DNA from: Thiodiazotropha sp040507225
Lineage (GTDB): Bacteria > Pseudomonadota > Gammaproteobacteria > Chromatiales > Chromatiaceae
Direction of reading: 5' to 3'
DNA length: 64,000 bases
Assembly: GCA_040507225.1 (NCBI GenBank)
Contig: JBEVVG010000003.1
Coordinates: 62,001-126,000, forward strand
In this document: positions 35,117-44,702 of the stretch, piece after piece
How the letters are laid out: every line of letters begins with the position of its first letter
Numbering within the stretch: the stretch's first letter is position 1
Notes under the pieces: model-generated
What the model was told of the DNA's origin: nothing
The model's database searches: none
The model's input: only the letters and a program-made list of their open reading frames with translations
Program-made: the position numbers and the translations under genes

Positions 35117-37165
35117 CTACTTCACCCGCATACCCGGTTGGGCCCCCTCATCGGGATTCAGAATGAACAGTTCCTTGCCCCCCGGTCCCGCGGCCAGCAC
35201 CATGCCTTGCGAGACCCCGAAACGCATTTTCCGCGGCGCCAGGTTGGCGACCATCACGGTGAGTTTTCCTTCCAGTTCCTGCGGGGCGTAGGCCGACTTG
35301 ATACCGGCGAAGACGTTGCGGGTTTCTCCACCCAGGTCCAGGGTCAGTTGCAGCAGCTTGTCGGCGCCCTCCACATGCTCCGCCTTGGCGATGCGAGCGA
35401 TGCGCAGATCGAGCTTGGCGAAATCCTCGTAGTCGATGGTTGCTGAGATCGGGTCTTTGCTCAGGGGCGAGGCGTCAGCCGGTTTGTCGGCCTTGAGCGG
35501 CGCCTGGGCGGCCAGATCCTCTTTCGAATGCTCCAGCATCGCTTCGATCTGCTTGGGATCGACCCGGGTCATCAGGGGTACGAATTTGCCGATCTCGTGA
35601 CCGGTCAGCGGTGTGCCCAGCTGCTCCCAGGTGAGGGGCTCGATCTGCAGGAAGTTTTCCGCCATTTCCGCAGTGCCGGGCAGGATCGGCCGCAGGTAAC
35701 CGATCAGCAGCCGGAACAGGTTGAGACCGTCACTGCAGATCGCCTGCAGATCCGCATCCTGGCCATCCTGCTTGGCCACCACCCAGGGTTTGCGCTCGTC
35801 GATGTACTGGTTGGCACGGTCGGCCAGGGCCATGATCTCACGCACCGCGCGGCTGAACTCCCGCTTTTCGTAGTGCTCGGCAATGGTCTCACCCCTGGCG
35901 ACGAAATCCCCGAACAGGGCTGTTTCGCTGACCTGTTCCGCCAGCCTGCCGGCGAAACGTTTGCTGATGAACCCGGCGCAGCGGCTGGCGATATTCACCA
36001 CCTTGCCCACCAGGTCGCTGTTGACCCGTTGGGCAAAGTCCTCCAGGTTGAGGTCGATATCGTCGACACCGGATCCGAGTTTGGCGGCAAAGTAGTAACG
36101 CAGGTATTCCGGGTTCAGGTGATCCAGGTAGGTGCGCGCCTTGATGAAGGTGCCCCGGGATTTGGACATCTTCGAACCGTCCACGGTGAGGAAACCGTGA
36201 GCGAACACCGCGTTGGGTGTGCGAAAGCCCGCTCCGTGCAGCATCGCCGGCCAGAACAGGGTATGAAAATAGATGATGTCCTTGCCGATGAAATGGTACA
36301 GCTCGGTGCCACTTTCCGCTGACCAGTACTCGTCGAAGTCGAGTCCCTCGGTCTTGTCGCACAGGTTGCGGAAGCTGGCCATGTAGCCGATCGGCGCATC
36401 CAGCCAGACATAGAAGTACTTGCCCGGGTGGTCGGGTATCTCAAAACCGAAGTAGGGGGCATCCCGGGAGATGTCCCACTCCTGCAGACCCGCCTCGAAC
36501 CATTCGCCGAGTTTGTTGGATACCTCGCTCTGCACATGGCCGCCACCGGTCCACTCCTTCAGCATGGTCTCGAAGTCAGCCAGTTTGAAAAAATAGTGGT
36601 CCGATTCCCGCTGTTCCGGGATGGCACCGGAAACTGCGGAGACCGGGTTCTTCAATTCAGCCGGGGAATAGCTCGCTCCGCACACCTCGCAGTTATCGCC
36701 GTACTGGTCCTCTGCGCCGCATTTCGGGCAGGTCCCCTTGATGAACCGGTCGGGGAGAAACATCTCCTCCACCGGGTCGTAGGCCTGGGTGATGGTGCGT
36801 CGGGCGATGTGCCCGCCATCCCGGTTGCGTTCGTAGATGGTATTGGCGCAAACCTGGTTTTCCGGCGAGTGGGTCGAGTGGTAGTTGTCGAAACCGATGC
36901 GGAAACCGGCGAAATCGGCCTGATGCTCCTCGGCGACCCGCTCGATCAATGTCTCCGGTTCGATGCCCTCCTGACGGGCGCGCAGCATGATCGGCGTGCC
37001 ATGGGCATCATCGGCGCAGACGTACAGGCACTGGTGGCCGCGCATCTTCTGGAAACGGGACCAGATGTCGGTCTGAATGTATTCCACCAGGTGACCGATG
37101 TGGATCGGCCCGTTGGCATAGGGCAGGGCGCTGGTGATCAGAATTTTACGCGGAGACTTGTTCAT
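35117..37165 (-). CDS. metG: Methionyl-tRNA synthetase
   Basis: Class I aminoacyl-tRNA synthetase that charges tRNA-Met and initiator tRNA. It has 682 residues from the ATG at 37165. HIGH appears in PIHIGHLVEY, KMSKS in SKMSKSRGT, and zinc-binding cysteines in CPKCGAEDQYGDNCEVC. A C-terminal OB-fold tRNA-binding domain (about 575-682) contains DLRIARI and LAPRKMRFGVSQGM, as in E. coli. The upstream frame to 37198 lacks conserved residues. It is divergent from the olsF-like gene. Confidence 0.96.
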   Translation of the reverse strand: MNKSPRKILITSALPYANGPIHIGHLVEYIQTDIWSRFQKMRGHQCLYVCADDAHGTPIMLRARQEGIEPETLIERVAEEHQADFAGFRIGFDNYHSTHSPENQVCANTIYERNRDGGHIARRTITQAYDPVEEMFLPDRFIKGTCPKCGAEDQYGDNCEVCGASYSPAELKNPVSAVSGAIPEQRESDHYFFKLADFETMLKEWTGGGHVQSEVSNKLGEWFEAGLQEWDISRDAPYFGFEIPDHPGKYFYVWLDAPIGYMASFRNLCDKTEGLDFDEYWSAESGTELYHFIGKDIIYFHTLFWPAMLHGAGFRTPNAVFAHGFLTVDGSKMSKSRGTFIKARTYLDHLNPEYLRYYFAAKLGSGVDDIDLNLEDFAQRVNSDLVGKVVNIASRCAGFISKRFAGRLAEQVSETALFGDFVARGETIAEHYEKREFSRAVREIMALADRANQYIDERKPWVVAKQDGQDADLQAICSDGLNLFRLLIGYLRPILPGTAEMAENFLQIEPLTWEQLGTPLTGHEIGKFVPLMTRVDPKQIEAMLEHSKEDLAAQAPLKADKPADASPLSKDPISATIDYEDFAKLDLRIARIAKAEHVEGADKLLQLTLDLGGETRNVFAGIKSAYAPQELEGKLTVMVANLAPRKMRFGVSQGMVLAAGPGGKELFILNPDEGAQPGMRVK

Positions 37166-37476
37166 AGGGGCTTCGACTTGCAAGCGTGGATTGCGCACCG
37201 GCCGGTCAGGTTCCGGTCTCGGCGGGAAAAACGGAAATTATCGCATATCCCGGCTTGTGGGGGTAAGCCCGGCCTCAACTGTTTTTAATGCCGGGGCGGC
37301 TCCGCCGGATCACCGCGGTGGTTCACTCAGTGGGTGTCGAAATATCCTCAACTCAGGCCGCCTCGGGCGGCTTCATCGAATGGTCACAATCAGGACATGC
37401 AAACCTCACATCATGGCAAACCCGTCGTCATGATCGGCCCTTATTCTCCTGCTGATTTAATCCGGGGAGCACCACC
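37166..37476. other. Intergenic region between divergent metG and olsF-like genes
   Basis: About 310 bases holding the promoters of both genes. The only clear structure is a GC hairpin, GCCGCC-TCG-GGCGGC, at 37357-37371. No gene or known riboswitch was recognised. Confidence 0.45.
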
Positions 37477-39192
37477 TTGTTGAACGTAGAGCAGGTCCTG
37501 ACCGATCGATTTCCAGGATTTTTCGAAAACCAGCCGGGAGTTCTGACCCGGCCGATGCTGAAGATCCTGCGCATGCTGTTCCGGGAACGGGAGATCAACC
37601 GTTTTCTGGACGAGCACCACTCACTCCAGGGCTTTGAACTGATCGAAAAGGTGCTCGAATATTTCGATCTCGACTACTTGGTGTCGAACAAGGATCTGGA
37701 GAACATTCCCCCCAGCGGGCGGGTGATCGTGGTGGCGAATCACCCCCTGGGGGCTCTGGATGCGCTGAGCCTGATCCAGATGATCAGCCGGGTGCGCCGG
37801 GACATCAAGGTCGTGGCCACAGATCTGCTCTCTTCCATCGAGCCGCTGGGCGAGCTGCTGCTGCCGGTGGATAACCTGGGTGGAGGCTCGAACCGAAACG
37901 GGGTCAAGCGAATCCATGCGGCGTTGGAGCGGGAGGAACTGGTGATCATCTTTCCCGCCGGAGAGGTTTCACGTCTGAGACCCAACGGGGTGCGGGACAC
38001 CCGCTGGAAAAGCGGGTTCATGCAGTTTGCCCGGCGTACTCATGCGCCACTCTTGCCGATCTATATCGATGCCCGCAACTCGCCTCTGTTTTACGGGGTT
38101 TCCATGCTCTACAAACCCGTCGCGGCCTTATTGCTGGTCCAGGAGATGTTCCTGCAACGCTCCAACACCATCGCCTTCCGGGTCGGCGAGTTGATACCCT
38201 TCGAGCATCTCAATATGGCGGGTATCCGACTCAAATCCCGGGTGAAGATGGTGCGCAAACATCTCTACCGCATCTCCCAGCGCAAGCCCGGGGTGTTCAC
38301 CACGGAAAAGAGTATCGCGCATCCGGAATCCCGTCAGGCGTTGAAAAAGGAGCTGAGCAAGGGCGAGGTGCTGGGGCAGACCCGGGACGGCAAGCAGATC
38401 CTGCTGATGGATTGGGAGCCGGGCAGCGCCTTCATGCGCGAGATCGGCCGGCTACGGGAGATCAGCTTCCGCAAGGTGGGCGAGGGCACCGGCAAACGCC
38501 GGGATACCGATAAATACGATCTGCACTACCGTCACCTGGTACTGTGGGACGAGAATGAACTGGAGATGGTGGGGTCCTACCGGATCGGCGAGGTTCCCCG
38601 GATACTTGAGCAGCAGGGCCGGGATGGGCTGTATACCCAGAGCCTGTTCAAGTTCGATGCGACCTTCGATCCTTACGCCGAGCAAGCCATTGAGCTGGGG
38701 CGCAGTTTCGTCCAGCCCCGCTACTGGGGTTCACGGGCCCTGGACTATCTGTGGCAGGGGCTGGGCGCCTACCTGCGGCACCGCCCGGAGATCCGCTACA
38801 TGTTCGGGCCGGTGAGCATCAGCGCCCGTTACCCGAAGCCGGCGCGGGACCTGATGGTGGATTTCTACCTGCGCTACTTTGCCCCAAAGCAGTTTCTCGG
38901 GGCCGCGCGCAATCCCTATCAGACCAGCCGCGCGACCTGGGATGAGCTGGGTCAGGTGTTTGTCGGTGGCGATTACGAGACGGATCTGCAGGAGTTGAAA
39001 AACCGCCTGGCCCAGTTCGACCTGACCATCCCAACCCTTTACAAACAGTACACGGATCTGTGTGAACCGGGAGGTGTCAGTTTTCTGGATTTCGGCATCG
39101 ATCCGGATTTTGCGGGCTGTACCGATGGGATGATTCTGGTGGATTTGAACGAAGTAAAACAGAGCAAGCGAAAACGCTATATCGGCCACTGA
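37477..39192 (+). CDS. olsF: Bifunctional acyltransferase, OlsF-like ornithine lipid synthase
   Basis: 571 residues. Residues about 60-270 form a PlsC-type O-acyltransferase domain: the catalytic motif is present as NHPLGALDAL (HxxxxD) and the substrate motif as FPAGEVSRLR. Residues about 300-540 match the OlsB-like N-acyltransferase (GNAT/hemolysin) domain, with LREISFRKVGEGTGKRRDTD, YRIGEV, ELGRSFVQPRYWG and GPVSIS. This two-domain order is that of OlsF, which makes ornithine lipids. The substrate cannot be proved from sequence. The start is TTG at 37477 (or 37480), with GGGGAGC upstream. Confidence 0.75.
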   Translation: MLNVEQVLTDRFPGFFENQPGVLTRPMLKILRMLFREREINRFLDEHHSLQGFELIEKVLEYFDLDYLVSNKDLENIPPSGRVIVVANHPLGALDALSLIQMISRVRRDIKVVATDLLSSIEPLGELLLPVDNLGGGSNRNGVKRIHAALEREELVIIFPAGEVSRLRPNGVRDTRWKSGFMQFARRTHAPLLPIYIDARNSPLFYGVSMLYKPVAALLLVQEMFLQRSNTIAFRVGELIPFEHLNMAGIRLKSRVKMVRKHLYRISQRKPGVFTTEKSIAHPESRQALKKELSKGEVLGQTRDGKQILLMDWEPGSAFMREIGRLREISFRKVGEGTGKRRDTDKYDLHYRHLVLWDENELEMVGSYRIGEVPRILEQQGRDGLYTQSLFKFDATFDPYAEQAIELGRSFVQPRYWGSRALDYLWQGLGAYLRHRPEIRYMFGPVSISARYPKPARDLMVDFYLRYFAPKQFLGAARNPYQTSRATWDELGQVFVGGDYETDLQELKNRLAQFDLTIPTLYKQYTDLCEPGGVSFLDFGIDPDFAGCTDGMILVDLNEVKQSKRKRYIGH

Positions 39193-39204
39193 GCCGCTGC
39201 TCGG

Positions 39205-39230
39205 GCGGGAACCGGCTGGGCCGGCCCCGC
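39205..39230. terminator. GC-rich terminator hairpin after the olsF-like gene
   Basis: GCGGG-AA-CCGGC-TGG-GCCGG-C-CCCGC folds into a ten-pair stem with a small internal loop, followed by TTTGATT. It lies 12 bases past the stop, before a convergent lipoprotein gene. Confidence 0.65.
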
Positions 39231-39264
39231 TTTGATTACCCGCTTGTTTTCGTCTCGACAGGCC

Positions 39265-39768
39265 TTAGCGCAAACGCACCGGTACCGTCTCGGTGTCGCA
39301 ATCGAAGTCGTTGCACGCCTCGATAATGACATAGAGATCCTCGGGCAGTTCGTCGATCAACTCATCGATCTCGGTGTCGGGGTCGTCCTCGTCCTCGCAG
39401 ACCAGATCCAGATTGTTGTCGAACCAGCAGTCCTCGTCATTTTCATCGTCGTTGTCACATCGGCCTGAGCTACTGCAGTAGACGTAGTAGAACTCGATGT
39501 CCTTGCCCCGTGACAGGTTGTCATTGGAACTCAGGTAGAACCAGGTGTAGTACGCCCGGGCGCCGTCGTCATCAACTTTCCAGACCAGCTCGAATTCGCC
39601 GTCGTTGATATTCGAATCGATCACCACCCGGCCGTCCTCGAGCTCAGCCGTGGAGCCGTTGATGCGAAAGGTTTTAACTTCGAGGTCGTCTCCGCCCCCG
39701 GTGCGACAGGAGGACAGGCTGAGGGATACCAGCGCGATGGCTAGAATAATGAAGGTGTTCTTTAGCAT
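39265..39768 (-). CDS. Acidic cysteine-containing lipoprotein
   Basis: 167 residues from the ATG at 39768, with AGGAGG about 10 nt upstream. The signal peptide ends in the lipobox LSSC (Cys20). The mature protein is strongly acidic. An Asp/Glu-dense stretch (NDDENDEDCWFDNNLDLVCEDEDD) contains cysteines, with more Cys in YVYCSSSGRCD and NDFDCDTE. This composition could bind calcium or other metals. No family was recognised. The frame reaches 39837, but the signal peptide fixes the start. Confidence 0.7.
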   Translation of the reverse strand: MLKNTFIILAIALVSLSLSSCRTGGGDDLEVKTFRINGSTAELEDGRVVIDSNINDGEFELVWKVDDDGARAYYTWFYLSSNDNLSRGKDIEFYYVYCSSSGRCDNDDENDEDCWFDNNLDLVCEDEDDPDTEIDELIDELPEDLYVIIEACNDFDCDTETVPVRLR

Positions 39769-39882
39769 GTTCGGATTCCTCCTTCCTTGGTCAGTGAGGG
39801 AGTAGTCAGTGTCAGCTGAAACTATCCCATTCCGCATTCCTAAGAGTCAAGGCGTCGATTGTATCGGTTTGTATGGTCCCTG

Positions 39883-40683
39883 TTACAACAGAAAGGCCCA
39901 GATCAAACCGCCCAGTGCAAAGCGGTAGATGACGAACGGCCACATGCCGATGTTTTCGATGAAGCGCAGGAAAAAGTGGATGCACAGGTAGGCAGTGATG
40001 AATGCCAGGCCGACACCCAGAGCGATGGAGGGCCAGTCCACCGGCGCCGTGCTCTCGAGCAACTCCAGCCCCAGCAGTCCGCCGGACATCAGGATGGTGG
40101 GAATCGATATGAGGAAAGAGAAGCGGGATGCGGCCTCCCGGGTCAATCCGAGCATCAGCCCCGCGGTCATCGTGGAGCCTGAACGGGAAGTGCCCGGGAT
40201 GATGGCCATTGCCTGAAACACGCCGATCACAAGGGCATGTATCCAGTTCAGGGAATACTCATCACGCTGGCGTTTGCCCATCAGGTCCGCCAGCAGCAGC
40301 AGGATGCCGAACCCGATGGTGGTGATGGCGATCACCAGGGGCGAGCGCAGGTCCGTTTCCACCAGGGATTTCATCAGCAGACCGAACACACCCACCGGCA
40401 GGGTCGCCAGGACAATCATCCATCCCAGCCGGGATTCCCGGGAACGGGCTGCCGGATTGACCCAGGAGCGGAAAAAGTCTCCGCCGATGTGGATCACCTC
40501 TTTGCGGAAATAGCCGATGACCGCCGCCAGGGTGCCCACGTGCACCGCTACATCGAAGGCCAGACCCTGGTCGGCGTAGCCGGTGACCTGGGGCGCCAGG
40601 ATCAGGTGTGCGGAACTGGAAATCGGCAGAAACTCGGTCAACCCCTGGACCGCGGCCAGGAGGATGATCTGCAACAGCTCCAT
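39883..40683 (-). CDS. uppP: Undecaprenyl-diphosphatase UppP (BacA)
   Basis: Inner-membrane phosphatase that recycles undecaprenyl diphosphate for cell-wall synthesis. It has 266 residues and eight membrane helices. The conserved (E/Q)xxxE motif with nearby residues is in VQGLTEFLPISSSAHL, and the PGxSRSxxT motif in IPGTSRSGSTM. It starts at ATG 40683, 4 bases after the galE stop, so the two are probably co-transcribed. Confidence 0.95.
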   Translation of the reverse strand: MELLQIILLAAVQGLTEFLPISSSAHLILAPQVTGYADQGLAFDVAVHVGTLAAVIGYFRKEVIHIGGDFFRSWVNPAARSRESRLGWMIVLATLPVGVFGLLMKSLVETDLRSPLVIAITTIGFGILLLLADLMGKRQRDEYSLNWIHALVIGVFQAMAIIPGTSRSGSTMTAGLMLGLTREAASRFSFLISIPTILMSGGLLGLELLESTAPVDWPSIALGVGLAFITAYLCIHFFLRFIENIGMWPFVIYRFALGGLIWAFLL

Positions 40684-40687
40684 GATT

Positions 40688-41686
40688 TCAGTTCTTCCAG
40701 GGTGATTCGAGCTGTTTGCGCTCCCAGGCCAGTGAAGAACTGGCGATGGTCGCCAGATTGTCGTAACGGGGAATCCAGCCGAGCACTTCGCGCACTTTCT
40801 TGGCGCCGGCCACCAGTTCCGGAGGATCCCCCGCGCGGCGTTCCGCCTCGATGATCTTCAGCGGTGCGCCGTTGGCATCCTCCACCGACTTGAGCAGTTC
40901 GCGCACCGAGTATCCGTGCCCGTAGCCGCAGTTCAGGGTAGCGGATTCGCCGCCCTGGCGCAGGTAGTCCAGGGCCTTGACGTGCGCATCAGCGAGGTCC
41001 TCCACATGGATGTAGTCGCGTACCCCGGTGCCGTCCGGGGTGGGATAATCGGTGCCGAAGATATACACCGCCTCGCGTTTGCCCACTGCCGCTTCGCAGG
41101 CCACCTTGGTCAGCAGGGTGGCCTTGGGGGTGGACTGGCCGATGCGTCCCTCCAGGTCGCAGCCCGCCACGTTGAAGTAGCGCAGGGCGATAAAGCGCAG
41201 GTCACTGGCGAAGGCCAGATCCCGAAGCATCATTTCCGACATCAGCTTGGAGGTGCCATAGGGATTGATGGGCTGGGTGGGAGCGTCCTCGTAGGCGATA
41301 CCGGACTCCGGAATGCCGTAAACGGCCGCGGTGGAGGAGAATACGAAGTGCTTGACCCCCGCCTCGGCGCAGCACTGCAACAGGTTACGTGTGTTGCAGG
41401 TGTTGTTGGCGTAATATTTGAGCGGGTTTTCCACTGATTCAGGAACCACGGTATGGGCGGCGAAGTGCATCACCGTGTCCACCTCGTATTCCTTGAGGAC
41501 GCGGCTGACCAGTTCCCGGTCGCCCGTGTCTCCAACCACCAGATCGCCGTGGAGTACCGCATCACGGAAGCCTGTGGAAAGGTTGTCCAGGGTGACCAGA
41601 CGTTCACCGGCTTCACCCAGTTGACGTGCCGTGTGACTGCCGATGTAACCGGCGCCTCCGGTGACAAGTATACCGCTACGTGACAT
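40688..41686 (-). CDS. galE: UDP-glucose 4-epimerase
   Basis: Short-chain dehydrogenase-type epimerase that interconverts UDP-glucose and UDP-galactose. It has 332 residues. The NAD-binding GGAGYIGSHT is near the N-terminus, the SSTAAVYG strand carries the catalytic Ser, and the YGTSK motif holds Tyr and Lys. GTDYPTPDGTGVRDYIHVEDLA is typical of GalE. It is upstream of uppP, suggesting envelope polysaccharide supply. Confidence 0.93.
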   Translation of the reverse strand: MSRSGILVTGGAGYIGSHTARQLGEAGERLVTLDNLSTGFRDAVLHGDLVVGDTGDRELVSRVLKEYEVDTVMHFAAHTVVPESVENPLKYYANNTCNTRNLLQCCAEAGVKHFVFSSTAAVYGIPESGIAYEDAPTQPINPYGTSKLMSEMMLRDLAFASDLRFIALRYFNVAGCDLEGRIGQSTPKATLLTKVACEAAVGKREAVYIFGTDYPTPDGTGVRDYIHVEDLADAHVKALDYLRQGGESATLNCGYGHGYSVRELLKSVEDANGAPLKIIEAERRAGDPPELVAGAKKVREVLGWIPRYDNLATIASSSLAWERKQLESPWKN

Positions 41687-41798
41687 GGCTAGACTCCAAT
41701 TTCAAAAAACCGGCCCATCATAACGGGGGACGGGGCTGGAGTCATGTGCCGACTGCGGCCAATGCAGGAATTTCTGACCGGGTTGGCAGACAGGTATT

Positions 41799-42584
41799 TC
41801 AGCGATCCGCGTGGAGTCTGAACAGCCGATAGGTGTTGCTGCGGGTCTGCTCGGCGATTGTCTCCCGGGATTCACTGCGCAGCCGGCTGAACTGATCGAG
41901 CACTTCGGTCAGTCGCGCCGGTTCGTTGCGTTCTCCCCGGTGGTTGCAGTTGGGCTGATCCGGGGAGTCTGTTTCCAGCATCAACGCCTGCAAAGGCAGG
42001 TTTTCAACCAGACGGTGCAGACGCTGGGCCCTGGGGTAGGTCAGAGGACCACCGAAGCTGAGGAAGAATCCCAGGTCGATCAGACGCCGTGCCTGCTGTT
42101 CGCTGCCGGAATAGCTGTGCAGCATGCCACGAACGCCCGGGTAACGCCGCAGGGTATTGATCACCTCCTCCACGGCGCGCCGGGCATGGATGATGACCGG
42201 CAGATCGAACTGCCGGGCCAGCTGCAACTGACCTTCGAAGTAAAACTGCTGGCGTGCGGGCTGCGGATCCGGGATGTAGAAATCCAGCCCGCATTCCCCG
42301 ATCGCCACCGGTCGCTCCCGCTCGATCCACTGTTGCAGTGCTTCGAGGTGGGATTCCCGGTGATCACCCAGGTACATGGGATGCAGGCCATAGCTCGGGT
42401 AGAGCCCGGTATGCTCGCGGCACATGTCACGAATTCTCGGCCACCAGGCGGCGATGACCGCAGGAATCACCTGCTCGCGCACCCCGGATGCATGGGCCCG
42501 CTGCAGCGCCTCGTCCCGGTCCGGGTCGAATGAGGCGTCGTCGAAATGGCAGTGGGCGTCGATCAGCCGCGGGTGAACACCCAT
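41799..42584 (-). CDS. TatD-family metal-dependent hydrolase
   Basis: TIM-barrel hydrolase or DNase of the TatD/YjjV group. It has 261 residues. Metal ligands are visible in IDAHCHFD, IGECGLDF, IIHARRA, LHSYSG and ETDSP. The start ATG at 42584 lies inside the end of yaaA (22-base overlap), with AAGGTGA upstream, so the two are co-translated. Confidence 0.9.
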   Translation of the reverse strand: MGVHPRLIDAHCHFDDASFDPDRDEALQRAHASGVREQVIPAVIAAWWPRIRDMCREHTGLYPSYGLHPMYLGDHRESHLEALQQWIERERPVAIGECGLDFYIPDPQPARQQFYFEGQLQLARQFDLPVIIHARRAVEEVINTLRRYPGVRGMLHSYSGSEQQARRLIDLGFFLSFGGPLTYPRAQRLHRLVENLPLQALMLETDSPDQPNCNHRGERNEPARLTEVLDQFSRLRSESRETIAEQTRSNTYRLFRLHADR

Positions 42585-43330
42585 TGGTCACCTTTGGAGA
42601 GTGCCTTGTTGAAGACATAACCCTCGAGCTTGAAGCGCTTCAGGGCCTCGGGGTCATGCAGCCGCTTGTCGATGATGTAGCGGCTCATCAGACCACGGGC
42701 CTTTTTCGCAAACACCCCGATCATCTGGTAGCCGCCGTTCTTCCGCTCCTTGAACTGGGGGGTGATGATGCGGCCTTTGATCAGTTTCGGCTTGATCGAT
42801 TTGTAGTATTCGTTGGAGGCGAGATTGATCAGCACATCGTCGCCCTGGCTCTTGAGATCCTTGTTGATCGCCTGGGTGATGGTCTCGCCCCAAAATGCGT
42901 AGAGGTCCTTACCGGACGGGTTGGACAGCCTGGTGCCCATCTCCAGGCGGTAGGGCTGCATCAGATCCAGGGGCTTGAGCACCCCGTAGAGGCCGGAGAG
43001 TATGCGCAGGTGATCCTGGGCGAAGGCCAGGGATTCCTCAGACAGGGATTCCGCGTCCAGCCCGGTGTAGACATCACCCTTCATGGCGAGCACCGCCTGT
43101 TTGGCGTTGTTCAGGGTAAAGGGGGTCTTCCAGTCGTGGTAGCGCTCGAAGTTCAGGTCGGCCAGTTTCATGCTCAGTTTCATCAATTCCGCCAGATCCA
43201 GCGCGGAATAGTTGCGCAGGTTGTCAACCAGTTGCCGGGAGTCCTTGAGAAACCGGGGCTTGGTGTGGGTCCGGGTGGTCGGCGGAGTCTCGTAATCGAG
43301 GGTTTTGGCGGGTGAAATTACGATCAGCAT
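42563..43330 (-). CDS. yaaA: Peroxide stress protein YaaA (DUF328)
   Basis: 255-residue protein. In E. coli YaaA lowers free iron and limits oxidative DNA damage during peroxide stress. ISPAKTLDY at the start, LSGLYGVLKPLDLMQPYRLEMG in the middle and FAKKARGLM near the end are family signatures. The full length matches the family. It is followed by an overlapping TatD-like gene. Confidence 0.93.
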   Translation of the reverse strand: MLIVISPAKTLDYETPPTTRTHTKPRFLKDSRQLVDNLRNYSALDLAELMKLSMKLADLNFERYHDWKTPFTLNNAKQAVLAMKGDVYTGLDAESLSEESLAFAQDHLRILSGLYGVLKPLDLMQPYRLEMGTRLSNPSGKDLYAFWGETITQAINKDLKSQGDDVLINLASNEYYKSIKPKLIKGRIITPQFKERKNGGYQMIGVFAKKARGLMSRYIIDKRLHDPEALKRFKLEGYVFNKALSKGDQWVFTRG

Positions 43331-43464
43331 GGTTCAGGTTCCTGCATCCGAATAGCACTCCATCATCGCCAGACGAGCGGAGAAATACAACCGCCGCCTG
43401 GGTAGTGATTTGGGGTGGGCCCGTGTTAGGCTTCCGGCTCCACTTGGCCGAGGCATGGGCGCAT

Positions 43465-43779
43465 ATGAATCTATCAGGGGATCAGGTACTGAAACGGCTG
43501 CTGCCGCTGCTGCGGGACCTGTACGCGGAGACCGCCGGACTGTCCGCGGACGAGGCGGAACTTCAGGCGTGGTACAACCGGGGCTATGCGGATGGCATGC
43601 TCAGCGCCATGCGCCGGTTGGGGCATGAACAGGCCCTGCAGGATGCACTTCAGCCCTTTCCCCAGCCGGTTTCACAGGAGAGCCCTTTTCTCCCCTGGGG
43701 CAAGGCCTACCGGCACGGTTACGAAACCGGCGAACAGGAGACCTCGGAAGTGCTGCCCCCCAGGCAGCCGGAGGGGTGA
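43465..43779 (+). CDS. Small hypothetical protein
   Basis: 104 residues from the ATG at 43465. Mostly helical: a first helix LSGDQVLKRLLPLLRDLYAE, then a WYNRGYADGMLSAMRRLG segment, and a C-terminal WGKAYRHGYETGEQE. The repeated GYxxG pattern may reflect a repeat or a helical hairpin. The frame is open to 43312, but the upstream part overlaps yaaA and looks non-coding. No family recognised; it lies upstream of xthA on the same strand. Confidence 0.5.
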   Translation: MNLSGDQVLKRLLPLLRDLYAETAGLSADEAELQAWYNRGYADGMLSAMRRLGHEQALQDALQPFPQPVSQESPFLPWGKAYRHGYETGEQETSEVLPPRQPEG

Positions 43780-43871
43780 TGCGCCCGGGTGACTCAGACT
43801 GCGTGCCCAAGCATACAGCAGCCAGCCACAGGTCATGAATTACTAATTGAGCAAACAGAGGCAACACACCC

Positions 43872-44687
43872 GTGAGGATCGTATCTTTCAACACCAATGG
43901 AATCCGCGCCCGGGCCCACCAGCTGCTACAGCTGAAAAGCGTATATGATCCGGACGTCATCGGCATTCAGGAGTCCAAGGTTCAGGACCAGGACTTTCCC
44001 CTGGAGATGATGCAGACGCTGGACTACCGGGCCAGTTACCACGGTCAGAAGACCCACTACGGGGTCGCGCTGCTTTCCAAAACCGAACCTCTGGCGGTGC
44101 GCAAGGGGTTCCCCACGGATGAAGAGGATGCGCAACGCCGCCTCATCGTCGGCCGCTTCAAATCCCCCAAAGGCCAGGAATTCAGCATCATCAACGGCTA
44201 TTTTCCCCAGGGGGAAAGTCGCGGCCACGCGATCAAATTTCCTGCCAAGGAAAAATTTTACGCCGATCTGCTCGACTATCTGCAGTCCCAGCACAGTCCT
44301 GACGAGCCCCTGTTGCTGGTGGGTGACATGAACGTGGCGCCCCTGGACACGGACATCGGTATCGGCGAGGACAATGCCAAGCGCTGGCTGAGGACCGGCA
44401 AGTGCAGCTTTCTGCCCGAAGAGCGGGCCTGGCTGCAGGCCATCATGGACTGGGGGCTGGAGGACAGTTTCCGCATCCTCAAGCCGGACGTGGATGACCT
44501 GTTCAGCTGGTTTGATTATCGCAGTCGCGGGTTCGAGCGGGAACCCAAACGGGGTTTGCGTATTGACCTGATGCTGGCCACCCGGCCCCTGATTGAGGCG
44601 TGTACCGATGTCGGCATCGCCTACGACATCCGGGCCATGGAGAAGCCTTCGGACCACTGTCCGGTGTGGGCGGAATTCGATTTCTGA
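43872..44687 (+). CDS. xthA: Exodeoxyribonuclease III
   Basis: Mg-dependent AP endonuclease and 3'-5' exonuclease of base excision repair. It has 271 residues from the GTG at 43872. Catalytic motifs are the Asn in SFNTNGIRAR, the Glu in GIQESKV, GDMNVAPLD, and SDHCPVWAEF at the C-terminus. E. coli XthA has 268 residues, so it is full length. Confidence 0.94.
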   Translation: MRIVSFNTNGIRARAHQLLQLKSVYDPDVIGIQESKVQDQDFPLEMMQTLDYRASYHGQKTHYGVALLSKTEPLAVRKGFPTDEEDAQRRLIVGRFKSPKGQEFSIINGYFPQGESRGHAIKFPAKEKFYADLLDYLQSQHSPDEPLLLVGDMNVAPLDTDIGIGEDNAKRWLRTGKCSFLPEERAWLQAIMDWGLEDSFRILKPDVDDLFSWFDYRSRGFEREPKRGLRIDLMLATRPLIEACTDVGIAYDIRAMEKPSDHCPVWAEFDF

Positions 44688-44702
44688 CCTCCCGGTGTTC
44701 CC

